A stretch of DNA of 64,000 bases, taken from Bryobacterales bacterium. GTDB lineage: Bacteria > Acidobacteriota > Terriglobia > Bryobacterales > UBA6623. Made by a program: the position numbers and the translations under genes. Positions 36,276 through 44,800 of this stretch are shown piece by piece. Under the pieces are notes generated by a model. It searched no databases. It was not told the origin of the DNA and saw nothing but the letters and a program-made list of their open reading frames with translations. Every line of letters begins with the position of its first letter. Position 1 is the first letter of the stretch. The stretch lies in NCBI GenBank assembly GCA_022826925.1, contig JAJDTX010000027.1:1-64000 (forward strand), written 5' to 3'.

Positions 36276-37631
36276 ATGCCGATCGGTCGCCGTGCTTTCT
36301 TCGGATCTGTGTCAACTCTTGCCGCCACCCAGGCCGCGCCCTCAGCCGCTCCCGAGCTCCAGACCGACTTGCTGGAGGCTATCGACGAGATCCCGCTCGT
36401 CAACACCCACGAGCACATCATCCCCGAAGAGGAACGGACGTCCTCGCGGGTTGACTTCTTCACGCTAGCCGGGCACTACGTCATCAATGACGTGATATCT
36501 GCCGGCCTCGCGGGGGACGATCTCTCGGTCGTGAGGAACCCCGACGCCCCGGCCGAGCAGCGCTGGCGGGCGTTCGAACCGCACTGGCAGTCAGCCCGCA
36601 TGACCGGATACGGCCAGGCGCTGCGCATCGCCATCCGGGACATCTACGGAGTCGATCAGATCTCGGGCGCCACCCTGCCCGAGATCAATCGCAGGATCGA
36701 GGCCGCAAACCGCCCGGGCCTATACGAGGAGATCCTCATCCGCCGCTCCAACATCGCCTACTCCGTGCTGGACGACTACTGGAATGCAGCGCCGGTCAGG
36801 CCCGATCCGAGATTCTTCGTGTGCGCCCGGAAGTTCGACCGATTCGTCGCCCCGCAGTCCGTTTCCGACATCCGGAACCTGGAAGAACTGACCGACGTTT
36901 CCATAAGGGGCCTCGCCGGGCTCAAGCGGGCGATGGAGACAAGCTTCCAGCAGAGCCTAGACATCGGCATGGTCACGGTCAAGTCGACACTGGCGTACAA
37001 CCGCGAAATCCATTACGCAGAGGTTACGGAACGGGACGCGGAGTCCAGCCTGCAGTCACTTCTGGGGGCGAGCCGCACTCCGCCCGCTGCCTTCCGGTCT
37101 CGCGTGGAGCGTCCGTTCCGTCCGCTGGAAGACCACATGTTTCACCATCTGATCGGCTTGGCAGCGGCGCACGGCGTGCCGGTCCAGATCCATACCGGCC
37201 TGCATGCGGGGAACGGCAACTTCATCGAGAACTCAAAGCCGACCCACCTGACGAACCTCTTCTTCCTGTTCCCGCAAGTGCAGTTCGACCTCTTCCACAT
37301 GAGCTATCCCTACCAAGGAGAGGCGGCGGCGATCGCGAAGGTCTTCCCCAACGTATATGTCGACCTTTGCTGGGCTCACATCATCTCGCCCAGCGCCTCA
37401 AGGCGCGCTCTTCACGAAATGCTGGAGACTGTTCCTTCCAACAAGATCTTCGGCTACGGCGGAGACTACCGGTACCCCGAACTCAGCTACGCGCACGCAA
37501 AGATGGCGCGGCGCAACATCGCACAAGTCCTGGCGGAGAAGGTCAGCGAGGGCTCTTACTCCCGGGGCGAGGCGCTAGAACTCGGCCGCAAGCTCCTGCA
37601 CGACAATCCCGACACACTGTTCGGAGATTAG
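36276..37631 (+). CDS. Amidohydrolase-superfamily protein, Tat-exported
   Basis: A 451-residue protein from ATG 36276 with GGGAGG upstream and a twin-arginine signal (IGRRAFFGSVSTLAATQAA). It shows the amidohydrolase HxH motif in THEHI (His45/His47), a metal-binding histidine in VQIHTGLHAG, and the C-terminal aspartate segment YGGDYRYPE. The family (amidohydrolase_2/uronate-isomerase-like) hydrolyses or isomerises lactones, amides and sugar acids. It begins a co-directional set with an exported RidA and an exported enolase-superfamily enzyme, which points to sugar-acid or nitrogen-containing sugar catabolism outside the cytoplasm. Confidence 0.78.
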   Translation: MPIGRRAFFGSVSTLAATQAAPSAAPELQTDLLEAIDEIPLVNTHEHIIPEEERTSSRVDFFTLAGHYVINDVISAGLAGDDLSVVRNPDAPAEQRWRAFEPHWQSARMTGYGQALRIAIRDIYGVDQISGATLPEINRRIEAANRPGLYEEILIRRSNIAYSVLDDYWNAAPVRPDPRFFVCARKFDRFVAPQSVSDIRNLEELTDVSIRGLAGLKRAMETSFQQSLDIGMVTVKSTLAYNREIHYAEVTERDAESSLQSLLGASRTPPAAFRSRVERPFRPLEDHMFHHLIGLAAAHGVPVQIHTGLHAGNGNFIENSKPTHLTNLFFLFPQVQFDLFHMSYPYQGEAAAIAKVFPNVYVDLCWAHIISPSASRRALHEMLETVPSNKIFGYGGDYRYPELSYAHAKMARRNIAQVLAEKVSEGSYSRGEALELGRKLLHDNPDTLFGD

Positions 37632-37775
37632 CCACCTCCGCAAGCAGCCCGTCGGTTTCGGCCTCCAAGGCTGGGAGGGCGGAGCGAGATTCCCCCGGCG
37701 TGCGGATCGGGGCCGCGCGTAGGCGTAACGCGTGATCGCGGTAGAATTCAGGCACAACGGAGGAGGATTCCCGCA

Positions 37776-38207
37776 ATGACCAGACTGCTTGCGGCCGCGC
37801 TCTTGGTCGCGTCGGCGACCATCAGCGCAGCGGCCGATAAGAAGATTATCTATCCACCGGAATTCCGGGAGGGCATGCCTTTCAGCCCCGGGGTGCAGGT
37901 CGGCGACACGCTGTACTGCGCAGGACAGACCGGCTCGGACCTCAAGACCGGGGAATACCCGGAGGAATTCGAGCAGGAGGTCCACCAGACTTTCAAGCGC
38001 ATCGGTATCATCCTCAACGCGGCCGGATACGACTATTCGGACGCGGTGGACGTGAAGGTCTACTTGACTGATATCTCCACGTTCCGAGAGATGAACTCTG
38101 TCTATACGCAGTACTTCAAGAGCGACCGGCCGGCCAGGACGACCGTGGCGGTTGCCAGCCTCGTGGGCAAGGCGCGCATAGAGATCACTGTGACCGCCCG
38201 AAAGTAG
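37776..38207 (+). CDS. RidA/YjgF-family protein with a signal peptide
   Basis: A 143-residue protein with a good ribosome-binding site (GGAGGA) and a cleavable signal (RLLAAALLVASATISAA). The mature part is a full RidA domain (GVQVGDTLYCAGQTG, AGYDYSDAVDVKVYLTDI) ending with the RidA signature: the substrate-binding arginine in PARTTVAVASL and the acidic residue in RIEITVTA. RidA enzymes hydrolyse reactive enamines/imines, normally in the cytoplasm. A periplasmic version beside two exported catabolic enzymes is unusual. The next gene starts 13 bases downstream. Confidence 0.85.
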   Translation: MTRLLAAALLVASATISAAADKKIIYPPEFREGMPFSPGVQVGDTLYCAGQTGSDLKTGEYPEEFEQEVHQTFKRIGIILNAAGYDYSDAVDVKVYLTDISTFREMNSVYTQYFKSDRPARTTVAVASLVGKARIEITVTARK

Positions 38208-38220
38208 GAGTACCTCCGAC

Positions 38221-39351
38221 ATGCCTGCCCCGCTAGGCCGCCGCCGGTTCCTGCGGGAAGGCAGCATCGCGGCCGCCGCCCTGGCCGGTTTGCCCAGCGT
38301 TCGTCTCCCGGGAGCTGCCAAGCAGCGGATTTCCCGCTACGAGTTGATCCGGACCCGCGTTCCCATGGACGAGCGCGTACGGGAGGCGTGGCAGAAGAGC
38401 TTTTTCCGTCAGGGCCGCTTCCAGACACACTATGAGCCGGTGATCGTCAAGCTGTTCACCGACGACGGCTTGGTCGGGATTGGCGACGCGGACATGGCGG
38501 CTGAATCAGCCCGCGAGATCCTCGAATCCTTGGTCGGCTCGTCTCCGTGGGAGCACATGCTGGACGACCGTCTGGGAGGAATCCTGGTCGCGATCTACGA
38601 CCTGATCGGCAAGGCAACGGACCAGCCAGTGTCGAAGCTCTTCGCGGCGCGGACGAAGACCCATATCCAACAGACATGGTGGAGCCAGTGCTTCCCTCCG
38701 GAGTTGATGGCTTCGGAGGCGAAACGGGGGGCGGATCTCGGTTACCGCGTTCACAAGGTGAAGGCCCGGCCGTGGGAGGATCCGATCGCGCAGGCGGAAG
38801 CGATTTGCGATGCGATCCCCAGGGACATGCGGGTCTGGGTGGATGCGAATTCCTGGTGGGGCTCGGTCGGGCGCACGCTCCACTTCTGTGAACGGCTCTC
38901 CAAGTTCCATCAGTACTTCGCTATCGAGTCTCCCTTCGCCCGCGAGCGGATCGATGACTACCGCCTGCTGAAAGGCAAGACCGCCCTCCAAGTGACCGAG
39001 CACATCCCGGCCGACCCGATGCCGTTCGTCCGGGAAGGACTGGTCGACGCCTTCGTCGTCGGCAAGCCGATGGGCCGAACTCTGGTCCAGCGAGCCCTAA
39101 TGGCAGAAGAAACCCGCATTCCGCTGTGGGTCGAGCACAGCATCTCGAGCGGGGTTAATCAGGTCTTCCAAGCACACCAGGCCGCGGCGTTCCCGGGAAT
39201 CGAATACGCCATTAGCGTGACGCACGTCCTAGAGGACGACTTGATGCTCGAGCCGTTCGAGATGAAGGACGGCTTCTACGAAGTGCCCCGCGAGCCGGGT
39301 CTCGGCGTGTCGCTCGACATGGACGCGATCGAGAAATACCGGGTCAGCTGA
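38221..39351 (+). CDS. Enolase-superfamily (mandelate racemase/muconate lactonizing-type) enzyme, Tat-exported
   Basis: A 376-residue protein with a twin-arginine N-terminus (GRRRFLREGSIAAAALAG). The catalytic barrel has the KxK motif in HKVKARP, metal ligands in WVDANSWW, AIESPF and VTEHIPAD, and a C-terminal VEHSISSG. Family members abstract an alpha proton of a carboxylate (dehydratases, racemases, cycloisomerases), often on sugar acids. It is 13 bases after ridA. Its last six codons fall inside an 80-bp repeat (39334-39413), so the native C-terminus may have been altered. Confidence 0.82.
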   Translation: MPAPLGRRRFLREGSIAAAALAGLPSVRLPGAAKQRISRYELIRTRVPMDERVREAWQKSFFRQGRFQTHYEPVIVKLFTDDGLVGIGDADMAAESAREILESLVGSSPWEHMLDDRLGGILVAIYDLIGKATDQPVSKLFAARTKTHIQQTWWSQCFPPELMASEAKRGADLGYRVHKVKARPWEDPIAQAEAICDAIPRDMRVWVDANSWWGSVGRTLHFCERLSKFHQYFAIESPFARERIDDYRLLKGKTALQVTEHIPADPMPFVREGLVDAFVVGKPMGRTLVQRALMAEETRIPLWVEHSISSGVNQVFQAHQAAAFPGIEYAISVTHVLEDDLMLEPFEMKDGFYEVPREPGLGVSLDMDAIEKYRVS

Positions 39352-39413
39352 GACCAGGGTCCGACAGGACCGCGCCGTGCTTCGACAGACAGGCTTTGCG
39401 GCCATGGCGGCGC
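39334..39413 (-). repeat. 80-bp repeat, copy A
   Basis: It aligns without gaps to 42218-42297 at 60 of 80 identical bases by my count. On the minus strand both copies encode a similar peptide (MAAKPVCRSTARSC here). It overlaps the last codons of the enolase-family gene. The rest of the interval up to 39663 has no gene. Confidence 0.65.
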
Positions 39414-39663
39414 CGGCCCAGGTGCTTGCCGGTTGCGGCGGCAAGACACTCTTGGCTGCCCGGCGAGGGCAGCTTCGCTCTTGCCGCCCTCATACGTTCC
39501 GACCTATCCGAATGCCTCATGCCGAGCTTCAGCGATCCAGATTTCGGAAGCACGGACGCTCGTGACTTTGGCAATTGTCGGATGTGCTCCAATGGTGATT
39601 CCTCCGTGGGCCGATTGCGGCGATTAGAAACCGCTGGGCACACAATCCGCGTCCTACTCGGGC

Positions 39664-42183
39664 TTGACCAAGACCCTGATCAGTGACACGTTCTTGAGAA
39701 GGCCTTTTTTCCTGTCTGGCACACGACGCCTTAGCCCCGTCAGCGGGACGGGCCTGGGCCATATCGCGAGGCGGGCATTGGCAGGGGCTCTTATCTTCTT
39801 TCTGCCCCCGAGCGCGTCGTTCGCGCAGGAGGGCACGGCAATTCTCGCTGGCCGGATTCTCGATGATGCCGACGGGGCGCCGCTCAGCTTCGCAACCATC
39901 CTGGTTGAGAACGCTCAAGGAGAGCCTCTGTCCGGCGTGCTTGCGGAAGAAAACGGTCGCTTCGTGATCGGAGGGCTGGCACCGGGCAGCTACACCATCG
40001 AGGTGTTGTTCCCTGGCTTCTTTCCGCTAGAGGCCGAAGTAATCGTCTCGGAGCTCAATCAATCCTATGACCTCGGGGAAGTTCGCCTTCTTCGGGAACT
40101 GAACCTTGAGCAGGAGATCACGGTGACCGCCGAGAAGATCCGAGCGGCCGGGATACAGACCGAAGTGTTTCGGATCGACGAAGGAGCGACGCAGTCAACC
40201 GGCACGCTGCTCGATGCCATGAGGAATCTTCCGGGCGTCACAGTCGATCAAGACGGCAGGGTCTCGCTTCGTGGCAGTGATCAGGTCTCGATTCTGATTG
40301 ACGGCCGGCAATCGAGCCTCACCGGTTTTGGCAGTCAGCGCGGCCTCGACAGCGTGTCGGCGGCCAACGTGGAGGCGATCGAGATCATCCACAATCCGTC
40401 GGCCAGTTTTGATGCCGCGGGCATGGCAGGAATTATCAACATCATCTACAAGAAGCAGCAGCGACTGGGTTTGTCGGGTGACCTCGGATTGTCGGTTGGC
40501 ATGGGCCGGTTCTCCAAGCAGCGATCCGACCTGCCGACCGATCTGGGCAGCTTTTCGAACAACGGGAAAGTCACCCCCAGCGTCAGCCTCAACTACAACA
40601 CCGAGCGTGTGCGGAGCTTCGTCCAGACGGAAGTTCTGGTTCAGGACGATCTGCCGAACAACGAATTCACGACGCGATTCTACGACGACGGTCGCGTCAT
40701 TGAATCGCAAGTTCCGGAGAATCGCGAGCAGATTCACTACATTGTCCGCGCGGGTTCCGACTTCGCCGTTGGCGATTCCAACACGCTATCCGTCTCAGGC
40801 ATCTACGACTTCGAAACGCACACGGACCGTGCCCAGGTCCCCTACATCCTGGCATCCACCGGCGAAAGAGCGCGATTCTGGTTCTGGCAAGAAGAGGAAG
40901 ATACCGGCTTTGCCAATATCAGCTTCGATTTCAGGCGCGAATTCTCGACGCCCGGCCACGAGCTGAACTTGAATCTCCAGTACACCCGGGGCTGGGAGGA
41001 CGAAGCGTACTTTCTCAATGAGGAGTCACGGGTCAGGATCGGCACGGACTTCACCCATCTCGTTGCCCAAGAAAACACTCTGCCCCTGAGTCTCGACTAC
41101 GAACGCCCGCTGTCGAGCGGTCGGCTGGAGTTGGGCACGAAGCTTCAGACTCGCTGGCTGCCGATCACCTACGACGTCGACCGGGGGGTGCAGAGCGTGA
41201 TCTACGAAGGCCTCGGGGATTATTCCGATTGGGAGGAAGACATCTATGCCGCTTACGTCAATTGGGTTCAGGTTAAGGCTTCCCATTCGCTGGAGGCTGG
41301 CGTCCGGATCGAACAGACGAATGTGGCCTACACGATTCCAGAAGACAACATCTACTACGAGAGCAGCGACGCATACGACTACTTCGAAGTCTTTCCCAAC
41401 GTCAAGTTCACGTATCGGCTGAGTGACGAGAATCAAGTGATCGCCGCCTATAACCGGCGCATCGATCGACCTGGAGAGCCTGAACTGCGGATCTTTCCGA
41501 AGTACGACGATCCGGAACTGCTCAAAGTGGGCAATCCGTATCTGCGACCACAATTAACGAACGTTTTCGAGATCGGATATCGGCAGTCCTGGGAGTGGGG
41601 CTTTGTTAGCACAGCCTTCTACCACCGAGACATCTCCGACGCGTTCCAGCGCATTTTGGCCGTCGACGACTCCAGTTTGGCCTACGACATCGTTAACCGA
41701 ATCTTCGAGAACGCCGGCAACTCCACCCAGACCGGAGTCGGAGTCATTGCCGAGCGGCAGATCCGCGCGCCATGGCGTCTGTCGGGAAGCGCCAACTGGT
41801 TTAGGAACGACATCGATGCTCTGGAGACCGAGCTGCTGTTCCCTACCCGGCGCCGCTTCCTCCTCGCCGCGTCTCGAGCCAACACGTGGGACTTCACCAT
41901 CAACAATCAGGTCCAGCTGCCTCGTGCCGGCGAAGTCCAATTGAGCTACATCCACTATGCCGGCAGGAACGTTCCCCAAGGCCGAGAACGTGCACGCTCA
42001 TCGCTCGACCTGGCCGCCACTTGGCCGATCATGAGCGGACGAGCAGAGCTGGTCTTCACGTTCAGAGACATCTTCAACAACTTCGCCGTGCAGCAAGAGG
42101 TGGACGGTCAGGGCTTCACGGCGCTTTACCAGAACCTCTTGGAAACTCAAGTTGCGAGCATTGGACTGAGAGCCCGGTTCTGA
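39664..42183 (+). CDS. TonB-dependent outer-membrane receptor with carboxypeptidase-regulatory domain
   Basis: An 839-residue protein starting at TTG 39664 (no nearby ATG fits). It has a signal segment ending PSASFAQ, a carboxypeptidase-regulatory-like domain at about 58-145 (LAGRILDDADGAPLSFATILV, GSYTIEVLFPGFFP), a plug domain at about 165-265 (LLDAMRNLPGVTVDQDGRVS, GMAGIINIIYKK), and a 22-strand-type barrel ending in the aromatic SIGLRARF. These receptors import large ligands using TonB energy; here the neighbours suggest glycan fragments. No SusD partner is present. It is flanked on both sides by copies of an 80-bp repeat. Confidence 0.88.
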   Translation: MTKTLISDTFLRRPFFLSGTRRLSPVSGTGLGHIARRALAGALIFFLPPSASFAQEGTAILAGRILDDADGAPLSFATILVENAQGEPLSGVLAEENGRFVIGGLAPGSYTIEVLFPGFFPLEAEVIVSELNQSYDLGEVRLLRELNLEQEITVTAEKIRAAGIQTEVFRIDEGATQSTGTLLDAMRNLPGVTVDQDGRVSLRGSDQVSILIDGRQSSLTGFGSQRGLDSVSAANVEAIEIIHNPSASFDAAGMAGIINIIYKKQQRLGLSGDLGLSVGMGRFSKQRSDLPTDLGSFSNNGKVTPSVSLNYNTERVRSFVQTEVLVQDDLPNNEFTTRFYDDGRVIESQVPENREQIHYIVRAGSDFAVGDSNTLSVSGIYDFETHTDRAQVPYILASTGERARFWFWQEEEDTGFANISFDFRREFSTPGHELNLNLQYTRGWEDEAYFLNEESRVRIGTDFTHLVAQENTLPLSLDYERPLSSGRLELGTKLQTRWLPITYDVDRGVQSVIYEGLGDYSDWEEDIYAAYVNWVQVKASHSLEAGVRIEQTNVAYTIPEDNIYYESSDAYDYFEVFPNVKFTYRLSDENQVIAAYNRRIDRPGEPELRIFPKYDDPELLKVGNPYLRPQLTNVFEIGYRQSWEWGFVSTAFYHRDISDAFQRILAVDDSSLAYDIVNRIFENAGNSTQTGVGVIAERQIRAPWRLSGSANWFRNDIDALETELLFPTRRRFLLAASRANTWDFTINNQVQLPRAGEVQLSYIHYAGRNVPQGRERARSSLDLAATWPIMSGRAELVFTFRDIFNNFAVQQEVDGQGFTALYQNLLETQVASIGLRARF

Positions 42184-42217
42184 AATCTCGATATCGGGGC
42201 GAGTGGCAGATTTTTCT

Positions 42218-42297
42218 AAACACGGGGTCGGCCGAAATCCGGTTTCTACAGGACTGCACTGTGCTCCGACCGACCGGCTTGATGGCCATGGTGGCGC
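42218..42297 (-). repeat. 80-bp repeat, copy B
   Basis: Partner of copy A at 39334-39413. The minus strand reads MAIKPVGRSTVQSC followed by SADPVF, matching copy A at most positions. Differences are often at third codon positions, which hints that the repeat was once coding on this strand. Confidence 0.65.
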
Positions 42298-42415
42298 AGG
42301 GCTGGGCGCCTGTTGCAGCCATCGAGACCCCGCTGCAACCTAAATTCCGCAGTAGTTGCCACTCCACAATCCGAGCAGGCCGAGACTTGGTAGCGAGCCC
42401 TTCCGTTCGACGCCT

Positions 42416-42823
42416 TCAAGGGAACGGCTCGATGAGTTCTACACCACTGGCTGCGAAATCTCGCCGATTTCGGGTCGCAAGCTGAAATCCGTGAGTGAGG
42501 GCGGTTGCGGCAATGAGACTGTCCTTGATCGGCATCGGCCTTCCGCTAGCACGCAGATGCGCCAGCAACTCGGCCCAGCGCGATCCCGTCTCGGTGTCCC
42601 ACGGCACGCAGTAAACGTGCGCCATTACCTCGTCGAACCAATGCTGGAGGTCGCGGCGCCGTTTTCCAAGCGGAAGCAGAAGGATACCGAAGCGTGCCTC
42701 CCCGAGAATCACAGGATCAATCGCCAAATTGCTCTAGTTGCGCCTCAGCCACTCGATCACCCTTGGATCCGGGTTCGGCTTGGTCGCCTCGCACAACACA
42801 TTGGCGTCGACCAGTCACCTCAT
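42416..42823 (-). pseudogene. vapC: VapC-type PIN toxin with two in-frame nonsense codons
   Basis: ATG 42823 overlaps the antitoxin stop. The frame reads MR, TGA (42815-42817), LVDANVLCEATKPNPDP, then WLRRN, TAG (42734-42736), then a complete remainder of a PIN domain (DPVILGEARFGIL, PIKDSLIAATALTHGFQLATRNRRDF). All PIN acidic positions (D in LVDAN, E in GEARF, D in IKDSLIA, D in RRDF) are otherwise intact over 135 codons. Single base changes would restore a tryptophan and a glutamate. It is a recently inactivated toxin. Confidence 0.85.
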
Positions 42824-43059
42824 GATTGTGATCCAAGCGTGTCGGTAGACTCCGATTCAATAGGCGCGAACCAGCCTTTCACAGGGCACGCGAGCAGTAT
42901 GTTCACCAAGCCTTGGTTGTCAGGGCTGGCGGCTATCAGACGATACTCCCCCCGATTCACACGTTCGATATCAAACGCTTGGCCGGGCTCGATCTTGTCC
43001 CGATTGCGGAACTCGGCTGGTATGACGATCTGCCCCTTCGACGAAATCACTACCTTCAT
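42820..43059 (-). CDS. vapB: AbrB/SpoVT-fold VapB antitoxin
   Basis: A 79-residue protein whose N-terminus is a swapped-hairpin AbrB/MazE-like DNA-binding domain (VVISSKGQIVIPAEFRNRDKI). The C-terminal tail would bind a VapC toxin. The stop codon overlaps the toxin start (ATGA). Upstream on the minus strand an inverted repeat CTTGG-6-CCAAG near 43084-43099 may be its operator. Intact although its toxin is broken. Confidence 0.85.
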   Translation of the reverse strand: MKVVISSKGQIVIPAEFRNRDKIEPGQAFDIERVNRGEYRLIAASPDNQGLVNILLACPVKGWFAPIESESTDTLGSQS

Positions 43060-43244
43060 GCTACGTATGACTATGCCTTACTTGGAAACCGCCAAGTCTT
43101 TGCGTCTACCGTGACGGGCCGCCGGGTCTCCGGCGTGGGGCAGGCGACCAGGCCAGTTCTCGGGCTGACCAACGGCCCCAGAGGACCGTTTCCCGTCCCA
43201 CTACAGAGTCGTACAGTTGGCCGCAGGTCTATGATGCTTCAGGC

Positions 43245-44462
43245 ATGAAACTCTTAGTGGCGCGACTCGGGCTTTTCGCGCTTTCCTTTCCCTTCCAGAC
43301 AGCCGCTCCGCAAGAGTCGTCGCCGGAGCAGTTGCGCGATCCAGTGACAGGTCGGCAGATCCTGCGCTACGCGAGCCCGCATCACGAGACCCACCACTAC
43401 TATTTCGTGTCGCCCTGGTCTCCGGATGGGAACCAGATCGTGTTCTTCCAGTTCGACCGATCAGTCGAGAAACTGACTGCGACGGGACGCTATCCGGGCA
43501 TCTTGGTGGTGATGAATTCGGACGGCACGGCACGGCGCGAGCTGGCGGGCCCCCTGACCGGGCACTATCACACGGGCATGAATCAGCTGTGGGGTCCCGA
43601 GGGGAACTTCGTCTACTTCCAGTCCCGAGAACCGGGCCCTCGCTGCATGGCTCGGGTTCCGGCTGCCGGCGGGGCGGTCGAGTGCGTGGACACGCCGGTC
43701 CCTTGCAGCCGCCTCAGCCCCGACGGGGCCCTTCTCTCTTGCGGGAATGCAGAGCACCAAGGAGTGCTGGACTTGCAGAGCGGGTCCTACAGGCAGCTCG
43801 TTACTCTGGCGGAGGCCCGGAAACTGACCCCCAACCGCCTCGAAATCGAGGACGTGGCTTCCCAGCTGCAGAACACGCGCTTCAGCCCGGACGGCGAGAA
43901 GCTCATGATCGTGCACAGAACGCAAGAGACGTTCCCGAAACTGGTGGAGGTCTTCGTGTACGGCTTTCGTGACGGATCCTTTCGCTGGCTGGCTGATAAC
44001 CTGCACCACCCAACGTGGCGCCCCGACAGCATGGCGGTCCTGTTCGTCCGCCACGACTCCAGGACCAACCTGCAGTGGCTCGTGGAAGCCGATATCGGCA
44101 CGGGAAGGACTCGCAAGGCCTTCGATGCCGAGCACGTCCCGGCAGGGCACCCGTCATACCATCCGCTCAAGCCACACTTGGTCGTCACGGACTGTTACGG
44201 AGGCAGGATGGGGAACGGGCTCGCGCTGATCAATCTCAAGGACGGGTCGATGAGCCAACTCGTGACGATCCCGCTCGGCTCCAAGCCGGAGCAGCCCGCC
44301 GACGAACGCTTTCCGTTTCGTAACTGGGGAATTTGGTTCCCGCCACGACAGTACCTCAACGAGCCAAGACCGGTGTGGAACCACGACGGCTCGAAGCTCC
44401 TCTACACCAGCGAGGAGAGTGGCCGGACCAACCTGTACGTAGTGGACACGTCGGACCTTTAG
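43245..44462 (+). CDS. TolB-like beta-propeller protein (oligogalacturonate-lyase-like), exported
   Basis: A 405-residue protein with a signal segment (LGLFALSFPFQTAAPQ). It consists of WD40/PD40-type propeller blades: SPWSPDGNQIVFFQF, RLSPDGALLSCGN, TRFSPDGEKLMIV, PVWNHDGSKLLYTSEESGRTNLYVVD. It contains several conserved histidines (HHETHHYYF, GHYHTGMNQ, HPSYHPLKPH), a pattern seen in oligogalacturonate lyases of PL22, which bind metal through histidines. Whether it is a lyase or only a TolB-like binding protein cannot be settled here. It converges with the M81 peptidase gene. Confidence 0.7.
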   Translation: MKLLVARLGLFALSFPFQTAAPQESSPEQLRDPVTGRQILRYASPHHETHHYYFVSPWSPDGNQIVFFQFDRSVEKLTATGRYPGILVVMNSDGTARRELAGPLTGHYHTGMNQLWGPEGNFVYFQSREPGPRCMARVPAAGGAVECVDTPVPCSRLSPDGALLSCGNAEHQGVLDLQSGSYRQLVTLAEARKLTPNRLEIEDVASQLQNTRFSPDGEKLMIVHRTQETFPKLVEVFVYGFRDGSFRWLADNLHHPTWRPDSMAVLFVRHDSRTNLQWLVEADIGTGRTRKAFDAEHVPAGHPSYHPLKPHLVVTDCYGGRMGNGLALINLKDGSMSQLVTIPLGSKPEQPADERFPFRNWGIWFPPRQYLNEPRPVWNHDGSKLLYTSEESGRTNLYVVDTSDL

Positions 44463-44800
44463 GCCACCGGAGAAAAGTCCGGATCAGCTGGCACGCATCG
44501 GTCGGGGATTATAGAGAAATGTTGCCAGGGCAGCCGGGCCCGAGCGGGATGGAAGTGTCCGCCTCGACGGATTCGCGGAGACGCAGGCAGTGTGGATTGG
44601 GCGTCTCTTGCGGTTGCTTCATCGCGCCTTTGCCACGATGGGTTCAAGGTTGCGCGCGCGCTCCAAGATCACCGCCTGATTCTGGCCTACCTGATCTAAG
44701 CGCCCGTCCAAAGAACGGAGTGCATCAACCACTCACGAAATCTGAGAATCGGTATCAGGGAGTACGTGGACACCCGAGGCCGCGGCCCTCGCGCCATTGG
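44463..44800. other. Convergent intergenic region
   Basis: Lies between the ends of two convergent genes. No gene is recognised and no clear hairpin with T-tract was found, although a bidirectional terminator would be expected here. Confidence 0.4.
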
